Positions 1 through 5,358 of a stretch of 5,358 nt of DNA are shown here, one piece after another (positions within the stretch are counted from its first letter, which is position 1; every line of letters begins with the position of its first letter). Under the pieces are notes generated by a model, which was not told where the DNA came from, did no database searches, and saw only the letters and a program-made list of their open reading frames with translations. The position numbers and the translations under genes are program-made. Where the stretch lies: positions 1-5,358 of the forward strand of contig JALWRU010000261.1 in the NCBI GenBank assembly GCA_026994095.1. The letters run 5' to 3'. Origin of the DNA: Nitrospira sp. GTDB lineage: Bacteria; Nitrospirota; JACRHL01.

Positions 1-130
1 GATCCATGTTGTTGAATTAACAATGAATACGCGGAAGGGCACGGCAGAGTACACAGTCAACCTGGACAGAATTGCACAGTAGCAGCGTGTGCTGTACACG
101 TTTTGACAGGGTCAGAGATTGTCAGGACGG
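1..130. other. Intergenic stretch at the left edge, no gene seen
   Basis: This stretch is visibly more AT-rich than the rest of the window and shows no supported coding frame on either strand. It holds an imperfect AT-rich palindrome at 9-23 (TTGTT and AACAA arms) and a short 5-bp hairpin at 86-100 followed by TTTT on the plus strand. Neither is strong enough to call a site. No RNA gene was recognised. Confidence 0.5.
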
Positions 131-150
131 GTGCCGGTGAGCCACCGGCG
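131..150 (-). other. Stable hairpin just past the last lipoprotein gene
   Basis: GCCGGTG (133-139) and CACCGGC (143-149) form a perfect 7-bp stem with a 3-nt loop, extendable by one G-T pair, starting 10 bp past the stop of the lipoprotein gene. No T-tract follows on the minus strand, so it is not a clear intrinsic terminator. It may protect the 3' end of the message or mark a Rho-dependent end. Confidence 0.45.
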
Positions 151-159
151 GGCGGGGTG

Positions 160-897
160 CTAGGGCTGGGCCTGAACCGGACTGCCGACGCCAATTACCC
201 ACCCTTGTGTGGTGCTGCGAACGGTGGCGACCTGGTAGGTGGTATCACCCAACGTCACCTGGCTGTATGCGGTGCTGCCCGGTTCGGTTGCGGGTGCCGT
301 GGCACCCCAGTCGGTAAACGCCCGTCCTGCAAGGTTGGTGCGGCTGGTCAACAGCACCCGCAGGTCGTCATTGGCGAGAAATGCGAACCCGCCAGAGGCC
401 TTGGCAGCCGCGACCAACACCCCCTGGGTCATGACCCGATCCACATCCATCAAGGTGGCCACGTGGCCGATGCCACCGGGCATTTCGTGGTGCATCCCCA
501 AGGTAAAGGTGAAGGTATTGGGCACGATGGTCAGCGGGCCGACCAACGGCCCCTGCTGGGCCTCGGTCAACATGGTCTTGATGCCGTCAGAGGCGCTGGG
601 TAGCGCGGCCAGCAGCTTGCCGTCGGGAGAGAATACCGCCACTGCCAGATAGGGGGTGGAGTCCCAGGAGAGGGCCTTGGCATCGGTCGAGGGCTGGCCC
701 TGAGCCACTGCGGCCAGCGCCGGTAAGGCCACCACCTGTTCAGCCAAAAAACGGTAGGCCCCGGACATGCGCTCGTCCACCTGTCGGGTTGCGGATTTGG
801 CCAGATTGGTCAGCGGGGTCTGATCGGGCTTGTCAGAGGACTGGCAGCCGAAGGAGAGGGTCAACAGCAGGCAGGCCAGTACGGATGCAGCGCGCAT
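160..897 (-). CDS. Predicted lipoprotein with a double-Cache-like extracytoplasmic sensor domain
   Basis: I do not recognise a named family member, but the 245-residue product reads like a Cache ligand-binding domain exported as a lipoprotein. A short signal peptide (1-17) ends in LSFGC, a slightly off-consensus lipobox with Cys18. A long helix (about 28-66) follows, then a strand-turn-strand AVAVFSPDGKLLAAL (85-99), the interdomain part GPLVGPLTIVPNTFTFTLGMHHEM (start 116), a helix DVDRVMTQGVLVAAA (151-165), a second PAS-like segment GGFAFLANDDLRVLLTS (169-185), and the closing GWVIGVGSPV (232-241). This order matches dCache_1 domains of chemoreceptors and histidine kinases, yet there is no transmembrane helix or output domain. 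The start ATG shares a base with the stop of the solute-binding protein gene, so the two are almost surely co-translated. A role in sensing or handing over the same ligand is inference. The Cache assignment is by eye and needs a profile search. Confidence 0.72.
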   Translation of the reverse strand: MRAASVLACLLLTLSFGCQSSDKPDQTPLTNLAKSATRQVDERMSGAYRFLAEQVVALPALAAVAQGQPSTDAKALSWDSTPYLAVAVFSPDGKLLAALPSASDGIKTMLTEAQQGPLVGPLTIVPNTFTFTLGMHHEMPGGIGHVATLMDVDRVMTQGVLVAAAKASGGFAFLANDDLRVLLTSRTNLAGRAFTDWGATAPATEPGSTAYSQVTLGDTTYQVATVRSTTQGWVIGVGSPVQAQP

Positions 898-2507
898 TAA
901 TGAGCCCCTTCAAGGCTGGCTTGAGACAGACTGAAGTAGTCGCCGGTGGGGGTCAGGGTAAAGCCGTGTAAATGTGCACTGCGGACCAGCACCGACTCCG
1001 GGTGCCACAGGGAGACGTAAGGTAACTGCCGGGCCAGAATCTGCTGTACCTCGCTGTAGATCCGTTTGCGGGCAGCGCGGTCGAGGGTGGTGCGCCCCTG
1101 CTCGACCAGTTCATCCACACGGGCATCGGCAAAGCGGCCCCGGTTGGCGCCGTCTGGCGGGGTGCTGGCCGAGTGAAATACGTAGTGGAAAATATCCGGC
1201 TCGCTGATGCCGACCCAGGAAAGGGTGTAGAGCTGAAAATTGCCCTTCTTGATATCGGCGTAAAAGGTACCCCATTCGTAGGAGCGCACGGTCACCTCAA
1301 TGCCCACCTGGGCAAGCTGCTGCTGTAGCACCTCACCGATACGGCGGGTCAGTTCGTTCTGGCTGGTTTTGTAGGTAAGTGAAAAGCGGGGTTGGGGCCC
1401 CTCCGGGTCGGGGAGTCCAGCTTCGTCCAGCAATGCACGGGCCTTGTCCGGGTCGAAGGCATAACGGGCCACCTGTGGCTCGTAGGCCCAATGTTCAGGT
1501 GTCAACATGCCGGTGGCAGGGCGGGCCTGCCCCCGGTAGAGGGCGGCGATGATGCGGTCCCGGTCGATGGCGTGGGCGATGGCGGTGCGAACCTTGAGGC
1601 GGGACAGCATCGGGTCGTTCATGTTGAAACCCAGATAGCTGTAATTGGTGCCGGGGCCATGCTCCACCACCAGCGACGGGTCTTTTTCCAGTAGTTCCAC
1701 CGCGTCCGGCGACAGGCCGTTGAGCAGAAACTGGATGTCGCCTTTTTTCAAGGCCAGCAGCCGTACCGAATCCTCTGGCATGATCTTGAAGACCAGTGTT
1801 TTAATCGCGGGCGCACCGCCCTTGTAGGACTCAAACGCCGCCAACTCCACCGCTTCGCCGGGGGTAAAACGGGTCAGTTTAAACGGTCCGCTGCCCACCG
1901 GCAGGTCGCGATAGCCGTCCTGATCCCCCAGATGGGCCGGCACGATCCCCCGTGCCATATTGATCAAAAACGGCGCGTGGGCGGTCTTGAGCACAAAGTC
2001 GATGGTGACATCGTCCACCACATTGATGGCGCTAATCTGGTCGTAGGCAGCACGATGGGGGGAGCCGTTTTTAGGGTCCATGATCCAGCCAAAGGTGTAG
2101 GCCACATCCCTGGCGGTTAACGGCTGACCGTCGTGGAAGGTTACCCCCGGTGTCAGATAAAAACGAAACGTAGTGGGGGTGGGGTTCTCCCACCGCTGGG
2201 CCAGATCGCCGATGACCTCCAGATTGGGGCCGATCCGCACCAGTTTTGAGAAGATCAGTTGGCCGATGCGCTCCGAGTAGGCGTCGGTGGCCAGTCGAGG
2301 GTCCAGATTGGTGGGGGAAGCCTCCAGCCCAGCCACCAGTCGAGCGGCGGGTGGTGGCCCGTCAGCATGCTTGGATTGGCAGCCGGTCAGGCCGCCCATC
2401 AGGCCGCCCATCAGCCCGATCCACAGGCTCAAAAAAAGGGGGAGGGCAGCGCCTCCCCCCGGTTTCATGCGGTCCACAACCGTCACCGCAGGACCAAAAA
2501 AGTGCAT
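897..2507 (-). CDS. Family 5 extracellular solute-binding lipoprotein (peptide/dipeptide-type ABC transporter binding protein)
   Basis: This is a binding protein of the SBP_bac_5 (OppA/DppA) class, which captures peptides or other small solutes outside the inner membrane. From the ATG at 2507 it has 536 residues. A hydrophobic signal segment (about 20-42) ends in the lipobox LTGC with Cys43 as the likely lipidated residue. Family features follow: a TNLDPRLATDAYS segment (66-79), FHDGQPLTARDVAYTF (124-139), VGSGPFKL (204-211), the AIAHAIDR helix (309-316) and the SEPDIFHYVFHS region (435-446). The start is uncertain. ATG at 2507 follows the clpX stop closely, but ATG at 2468 (residue 14) would give a compact signal peptide starting MKPGGG with a positive charge, which looks more typical. 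Neither has a strong ribosome site. No permease or ATPase gene is nearby, and its position after clpX is where lon is often found. The substrate cannot be told from sequence. Confidence 0.92.
   Translation of the reverse strand: MHFFGPAVTVVDRMKPGGGAALPLFLSLWIGLMGGLMGGLTGCQSKHADGPPPAARLVAGLEASPTNLDPRLATDAYSERIGQLIFSKLVRIGPNLEVIGDLAQRWENPTPTTFRFYLTPGVTFHDGQPLTARDVAYTFGWIMDPKNGSPHRAAYDQISAINVVDDVTIDFVLKTAHAPFLINMARGIVPAHLGDQDGYRDLPVGSGPFKLTRFTPGEAVELAAFESYKGGAPAIKTLVFKIMPEDSVRLLALKKGDIQFLLNGLSPDAVELLEKDPSLVVEHGPGTNYSYLGFNMNDPMLSRLKVRTAIAHAIDRDRIIAALYRGQARPATGMLTPEHWAYEPQVARYAFDPDKARALLDEAGLPDPEGPQPRFSLTYKTSQNELTRRIGEVLQQQLAQVGIEVTVRSYEWGTFYADIKKGNFQLYTLSWVGISEPDIFHYVFHSASTPPDGANRGRFADARVDELVEQGRTTLDRAARKRIYSEVQQILARQLPYVSLWHPESVLVRSAHLHGFTLTPTGDYFSLSQASLEGAH
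905..910 (-). promoter_or_regulatory. Ribosome binding site for the Cache lipoprotein, inside the preceding gene
   Basis: AAGGGG on the minus strand lies 7 nt before the ATG at 897, within the last codons of the solute-binding protein gene. With the TAATG stop-start overlap this supports translation of the second lipoprotein from the same message and fixes its start. Confidence 0.65.
2387..2414 (-). repeat. 12-bp tandem repeat in the signal-peptide region of the solute-binding protein
   Basis: The plus-strand unit TCAGGCCGCCCA occurs twice (2387-2410) and is followed by a further TCAG. It encodes the GLMG-GLMG repeat in the hydrophobic core of the lipoprotein signal peptide. A copy change would alter signal length by four residues without shifting the frame. 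Confidence 0.85.
2431..2459 (-). terminator. Strong intrinsic terminator inside the start of the solute-binding protein gene
   Basis: On the minus strand GGGGGAGG (2459-2452) pairs perfectly with CCTCCCCC (2445-2438) around the loop CGCTGC, and the stem is followed directly by seven T (2437-2431). This is a textbook Rho-independent terminator pointing in the direction of the Clp genes, with its stem beginning 62 nt past the clpX stop. It overlaps the codons for about residues 17-26 of the downstream lipoprotein (counted from the ATG at 2507). It probably ends most tig-clpP-clpX transcripts, and would be prevented from folding by a ribosome initiating at 2468 or translating through it. The structure is seen directly; the regulatory reading is inference. 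Confidence 0.78.
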
Positions 2508-2520
2508 GGTCAGTATCCGT

Positions 2521-3771
2521 TTAGGCGGATTTGATGTCCTGATCGGAATCGTACATCAGCACCGGCTGGCCCTTGCCCTCGATCACGTCCTGGGTCACAT
2601 ACACCTCGCGCACATCGGTGGTGGAGGGGATCTCGTACATGAGGTCGAGCATCACCTCTTCCAAAATAGCGCGCAGACCACGGGCACCGGTCTTCTGGGT
2701 CAGGGCACGGGCAGCCACGGCGCGCAGGGCACCTTCGCTGAAGCGCAATTTGACCCGATCGAGAGAGAACAGCTTTTCGTACTGTTTGGCCAGCGCATTT
2801 TTGGGCACTGACAGGATCTGCACCAATGCCTCTTCATCCAACTCGGTGAGGGTCGACAGCACCGGCATACGGCCTACAAACTCCGGGATCAGCCCAAATT
2901 TCAAGAGATCTTCCGGGCGCAGCTTTTTGAGCAATGCCCCCAGGTTCTTGCGGTGACGGGGGCGCACGTCAGAGCCGAAGCCCAGCGGCTGCTCGCCCAG
3001 GCGACCTTCAATGATATCCTCCAGCCCCACAAACGCACCGCCGCAGATGAACAGGATGTTTTTGGTATCCACCTGCACAAATTCCTGGTGGGGATGCTTG
3101 CGGCCCCCTTGCGGCGGAATGTTGGCGACCGTGCCCTCGATGAGTTTTAACAATGCCTGCTGTACCCCTTCACCCGACACATCGCGGGTGATGGAGACGT
3201 TTTCACTCTTTCTGGTGACCTTGTCGATCTCGTCGATGTAGACGATGCCACGTTCGGCCCGCTCCACGTCGTAATCAGCTGCCTGCAACAGCTTGAGGAT
3301 AATGGTCTCCACATCTTCACCCACGTAACCGGCCTCGGTGAGGGTGGTGGCGTCAGCGATGGCAAACGGCACATCGATGATCTTGGCCAGGGTCTGCGCC
3401 AGCAGGGTCTTGCCGGTACCGGTGGGGCCAATTAGGAGGATGTTGCCCTTTTGCAGTTCCACCTCTTCGTTTTTGCCCAGATGGATACGTTTGTAGTGGT
3501 TGTGAACCGCTACCGATAACACCTTCTTGGCCCGGTCCTGACCGACCACATAGTCGTCCAGCACGTTCTTGATTTCGATTGGCTTACGGAGTTCGGAGAC
3601 CTGTTTTTCTTTGGCGTCTTCCCAGTCCTCGGCAATGATGTCATTGCACAGGTCGATGCATTCGTCGCAGATGTAGACGGTGGGACCGGCCACCAGTTTG
3701 CGAACTTCGTCGCGGGATTTGCCGCAAAACGAGCAGCGAAATTGGGAGTCACCCGATTCGGTCCTGGTCAT
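2521..3771 (-). CDS. clpX: ATP-dependent Clp protease, ATP-binding unfoldase subunit ClpX
   Basis: ClpX is a hexameric AAA+ unfoldase that recognises tagged or damaged substrates in the cytosol and threads them into ClpP. The 416-residue product has every expected element in order: a C4 zinc-binding domain (Cys13, Cys16, Cys35, Cys38), Walker A GPTGTGKT (115-122), pore loop GYVG (148-151), Walker B with IDEID (179-183), the RKH substrate loop (224-226), a ClpP-docking tripeptide LGF (263-265), an arginine finger in GRMPV (Arg301) and sensor 2 GARG (Arg364). LGF replaces the more common IGF but fits the known [LIV]-G-[FL] pattern. The start at 3771 has AAGGAG 5 nt upstream. The segment after the docking loop (about 270-285) is unusually basic. 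The stop TAA lies only 13 nt before the first ATG of the next gene. Confidence 0.98.
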   Translation of the reverse strand: MTRTESGDSQFRCSFCGKSRDEVRKLVAGPTVYICDECIDLCNDIIAEDWEDAKEKQVSELRKPIEIKNVLDDYVVGQDRAKKVLSVAVHNHYKRIHLGKNEEVELQKGNILLIGPTGTGKTLLAQTLAKIIDVPFAIADATTLTEAGYVGEDVETIILKLLQAADYDVERAERGIVYIDEIDKVTRKSENVSITRDVSGEGVQQALLKLIEGTVANIPPQGGRKHPHQEFVQVDTKNILFICGGAFVGLEDIIEGRLGEQPLGFGSDVRPRHRKNLGALLKKLRPEDLLKFGLIPEFVGRMPVLSTLTELDEEALVQILSVPKNALAKQYEKLFSLDRVKLRFSEGALRAVAARALTQKTGARGLRAILEEVMLDLMYEIPSTTDVREVYVTQDVIEGKGQPVLMYDSDQDIKSA

Positions 3772-3801
3772 GCTGTCTCCTTGGTACGGGAATCGAAAGA
3801 C

Positions 3802-3818
3802 GGCGCGACGGGCGCGCC
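3802..3818 (-). other. GC-rich hairpin in the clpP-clpX gap
   Basis: GGCGCG (3802-3807) and CGCGCC (3813-3818) form a perfect 6-bp stem around a 5-nt loop, in the 69-bp gap between the clpP stop and the clpX start. On the minus strand it is followed by GTCTTTCG, too poor in T for a convincing intrinsic terminator. It could stabilise the upstream clpP message end or pause polymerase, but that is inference. clpX is still most likely co-transcribed with clpP. Confidence 0.4.
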
Positions 3819-3840
3819 CTGTTACCTTAATAAGATAAGG

Positions 3841-4467
3841 CTATTTGTCTTTCTTGTCTTTCGAATCCTTTTTATCGGCCTTGGTGTCGGTGGTGCGAGA
3901 GATGACCTCATCGATCAAACCGTAGGCCTTGGCATCCTCTGCTGACATAAAGTTGTCACGCTCGGTGTCGTTCTGGATGGTGCCCAGTTTCTGGCCGGTG
4001 TGCTTCACCAGGATCTGGTTGAGCCGCTCACGCATGCTCAGGATCTCTTTGGCGTGGATCTCGATGTCGGTGGCCTGCCCGGACATACCACCACTGGGCT
4101 GGTGGATCATCACCCGTGCGTGGGGCAGGGCGAAACGTTTGCCCGGTGCGCCTGCTGCCAGCAGCAGCGCGCCCATGCTGGCCGCCTGCCCCAGACAGAT
4201 GGTCGATACATCCGGCTTGATGTACTGCATGGTGTCGTAGATCGCCAAGCCGGAGGTGACCACACCACCGGGCGAGTTCACATACAGGTGGATGTCCTTG
4301 TCCGGATCTTCAGCCTCTAAAAACAGCAACTGGGCGATGATCAGGTTGGCCATGTGGTCTTCCACCTGGGTGCCGATCATGATGATGCGGTCTTTCAGCA
4401 GCCGCGAATAAATGTCGTAGGAGCGCTCGCCCCGGTTGGTCTGTTCTACGACGATCGGCACGAGCAT
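3841..4467 (-). CDS. clpP: ATP-dependent Clp protease, proteolytic subunit ClpP
   Basis: ClpP is the serine peptidase of the cytosolic Clp machine. It forms stacked heptameric rings that degrade chains fed in by ClpX or a similar ATPase. The 208-residue product has the full catalytic triad: Ser97 in GQAASMGA, His122 in MIHQPSGG and Asp171 in DTERDNFMS. The N-terminal start (MLVPIVVEQTNRGERSYDIYSRLL) and the YVNSPGG segment at 62-68 are family hallmarks. The ATG start at 4467 is supported by an AAGGAG ribosome site 7 nt upstream. An unusual feature is the C-terminus: after the usual end near residue 190 comes a Lys/Asp-rich tail (about residues 194-208) with no resemblance to the conserved fold, partly encoded by a perfect 9-bp tandem repeat. 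The gene sits between tig and clpX, its usual partners. Confidence 0.98.
   Translation of the reverse strand: MLVPIVVEQTNRGERSYDIYSRLLKDRIIMIGTQVEDHMANLIIAQLLFLEAEDPDKDIHLYVNSPGGVVTSGLAIYDTMQYIKPDVSTICLGQAASMGALLLAAGAPGKRFALPHARVMIHQPSGGMSGQATDIEIHAKEILSMRERLNQILVKHTGQKLGTIQNDTERDNFMSAEDAKAYGLIDEVISRTTDTKADKKDSKDKKDK
3845..3862 (-). repeat. 9-bp perfect tandem repeat (two copies) in the clpP 3' end
   Basis: The plus-strand unit TTGTCTTTC occurs twice head to tail, three codons per unit. On the coding strand it gives the alternating Lys/Asp run at the ClpP C-terminus. Because the unit is a multiple of three, copy-number change would lengthen or shorten the tail without a frameshift. Confidence 0.85.
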
Positions 4468-4520
4468 CGGCTCTCTCCTTCAAGGGTAGGGGGTTCATGC
4501 AGGCGATGAACCGGTAGGCA

Positions 4521-4562
4521 AAAACAACGACAACCGGCGGCTGGAATCGACCAGTACCGGTT
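4521..4562 (-). terminator. Possible intrinsic terminator or attenuator between tig and clpP
   Basis: Read on the minus strand, AACCGG (4562-4557) pairs with CCGGTT (4537-4532). Inside this, CTGG (4554-4551) pairs with CCAG (4544-4541) around a 6-nt loop, with a small 2x3 internal loop between the stems. The hairpin is followed by GTCGTTGTTTTT, a T-rich but interrupted tract. It lies 25 bp past the tig stop, a reasonable place to reduce read-through into clpP. The imperfect T-tract and internal loop make it weaker than a classical terminator, so partial termination is the most I would infer. Confidence 0.38.
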
Positions 4563-4587
4563 TGAAACGGATCAGTAAGTCAGGGAA

Positions 4588-5358
4588 TCAGGCGCCGTCT
4601 TCGGCCCGGTCAACGGTGGTAATGTGAGCCCGGTCGATCACCAGATCCAGCGCCTTGCCGCGTAGCAGGTGGTCGTTCAAGCGGGCGATCTCCGCCGGGT
4701 GCTGCTTGAACGTCTGGGCAATTTCATCCGGGCTGCGACCGTGCTGCTGGGCAATGCGCACGATCTCGGCGCTGAATTCATCCTCTGACACCTTCAGATC
4801 TTCACGCTTGGCAATCTCGGCCACGACGCCGCGCCCACGGGCTTCAATAATAGCGGCTTCGCGCAGGGACTGCCGTTCGGCCTCTTCTTCTTCAGCGGTG
4901 GCCAGATGGGCATTTTCACCGCGCATGGTACGCATACGACGCTGGGTCTCGACTGCGTCATCCAACTCGGACTCCACCCACTGCTCGGGCGGATCGTAGA
5001 CGTTATCTTCAGCCAGTTTGGCAAACAGGATGGCCCGGTGGTGCTCGCGCTGTTCGTTGTTGCGTTTGTCCAAAATCTGCTCACGCAGGGTCTCGTTGAG
5101 GGCCTCTAGCGTGTCAAAGTCGCCCACCTGACTGGCAAACTCGTCGTCTACCTCGGGCAGCACCTTGTTCTTGAGGCTATGCAAGGTTACCTCAAACACG
5201 GCCTCCTGCCCTTTGAGCTCGTCGTTGTGGTACTCCTCCGGAAAGGTCACGGTGACGTCAAAACTTTCGCCTGCCTTGTGGCCGACAATCTGCTCTTCAA
5301 AGCCGGGGATAAAACGGCCATCGCCCAGATTCAGGCTGTAGTTCTCGCCCTTGCCACC
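4588..5358 (-). CDS. tig: Trigger factor (ribosome-associated chaperone and prolyl isomerase), C-terminal part, cut by window edge
   Basis: Trigger factor binds the ribosome near the exit tunnel and shields nascent chains in the cytosol. Only the last 256 codons are here. The frame is open to the window edge, so the N-terminal ribosome-binding domain and the start of the isomerase domain lie outside. The visible part opens in the FKBP-type isomerase domain: GDGRFIPGFEEQIVGHKAG at about visible residues 12-30, then FPEEYHNDELKGQ, which is typical of the family. A long, charged, mostly helical C-terminal substrate-binding domain follows, with an Arg/Glu-rich stretch in its middle and the usual ending near LLRGKALDLVIDRAHITTV. 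The GTG at 5250 is an internal codon, not the start, because homology continues upstream of it. The stop is TGA. The gene is followed by clpP after 120 bp, the conserved tig-clpP-clpX order. Identification is firm; the full length cannot be judged. Confidence 0.96.
   Translation of the reverse strand, partial: GGKGENYSLNLGDGRFIPGFEEQIVGHKAGESFDVTVTFPEEYHNDELKGQEAVFEVTLHSLKNKVLPEVDDEFASQVGDFDTLEALNETLREQILDKRNNEQREHHRAILFAKLAEDNVYDPPEQWVESELDDAVETQRRMRTMRGENAHLATAEEEEAERQSLREAAIIEARGRGVVAEIAKREDLKVSEDEFSAEIVRIAQQHGRSPDEIAQTFKQHPAEIARLNDHLLRGKALDLVIDRAHITTVDRAEDGA

Noticed and set aside
103..131. TTGACA at 103-108 as a plus-strand -35 element
   Set aside because: At the expected spacing the sequence is GACGGG, not a -10 box, and no plus-strand gene follows.
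103..652. Open frames on the plus strand opposite the Cache lipoprotein gene
   Set aside because: They are antisense shadows with Gly/Pro/His-rich, non-family-like translations, and the minus-strand frame has clear signal peptide and domain features.
1740..1754. GCCTT-TTTTC-AAGGC hairpin inside the solute-binding protein gene
   Set aside because: It is a short 5-bp stem within coding sequence, with no T-tract after it, and is explained by the Lys-Lys codons.
2246..2956. Plus-strand open frames crossing the clpX / solute-binding gene junction
   Set aside because: They run across two well-identified genes on the other strand and show no motif, ribosome site or plausible domain.
4310..4498. 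62-residue minus-strand frame starting in the tig-clpP gap
   Set aside because: It overlaps the clpP start in another frame and its Arg/Pro-rich translation is a frame shadow of ClpP.
4588..5250. GTG at 5250 as the start of a short separate protein
   Set aside because: The same frame upstream to the window edge encodes the rest of the FKBP-type domain of trigger factor, so this codon is internal.

Overview
The window suggests a fairly GC-rich Gram-negative, proteobacterium-like chromosome. The basis is the gene order tig-clpP-clpX, proteobacterial-looking Clp proteins, and two genes with lipoprotein-type signal sequences. I cannot name the genus from sequence alone. All genes I accept lie on the minus strand, so the window is read from right to left.

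Right part (5358 to 2521) is a protein quality-control block. It holds the C-terminal part of trigger factor (tig, cut by the window edge), ClpP peptidase and the ClpX unfoldase. Trigger factor folds nascent chains at the ribosome. ClpX selects and unfolds substrates and threads them into the ClpP chamber. ClpP keeps its Ser-His-Asp triad and ClpX keeps its zinc finger, Walker motifs, pore loop and ClpP-docking loop, so both look functional. The tig-clpP gap (120 bp) carries a possible attenuator hairpin. The clpP-clpX gap (69 bp) carries a GC-rich hairpin with only a poor T-tract.

Left part (2507 to 160) occupies the place where many proteobacteria have lon. It encodes a family 5 (oligopeptide/dipeptide type) solute-binding lipoprotein. 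Overlapping it by one base (TAATG) is a second predicted lipoprotein whose sequence resembles a double Cache sensor domain with no membrane helix or output domain. No permease or ATPase gene is present, so this looks like a two-lipoprotein ligand-binding or sensing pair, not a complete ABC importer.

The most striking non-coding signal is a textbook intrinsic terminator (8-bp GC-rich stem, 6-nt loop, seven T) on the minus strand. It lies inside the signal-peptide codons of the solute-binding protein, about 60 bases past the clpX stop. It could end the Clp transcript and make expression of the lipoprotein pair depend on a ribosome starting in time at the overlapping start region. Bases 1 to 159 hold no gene that I can support.
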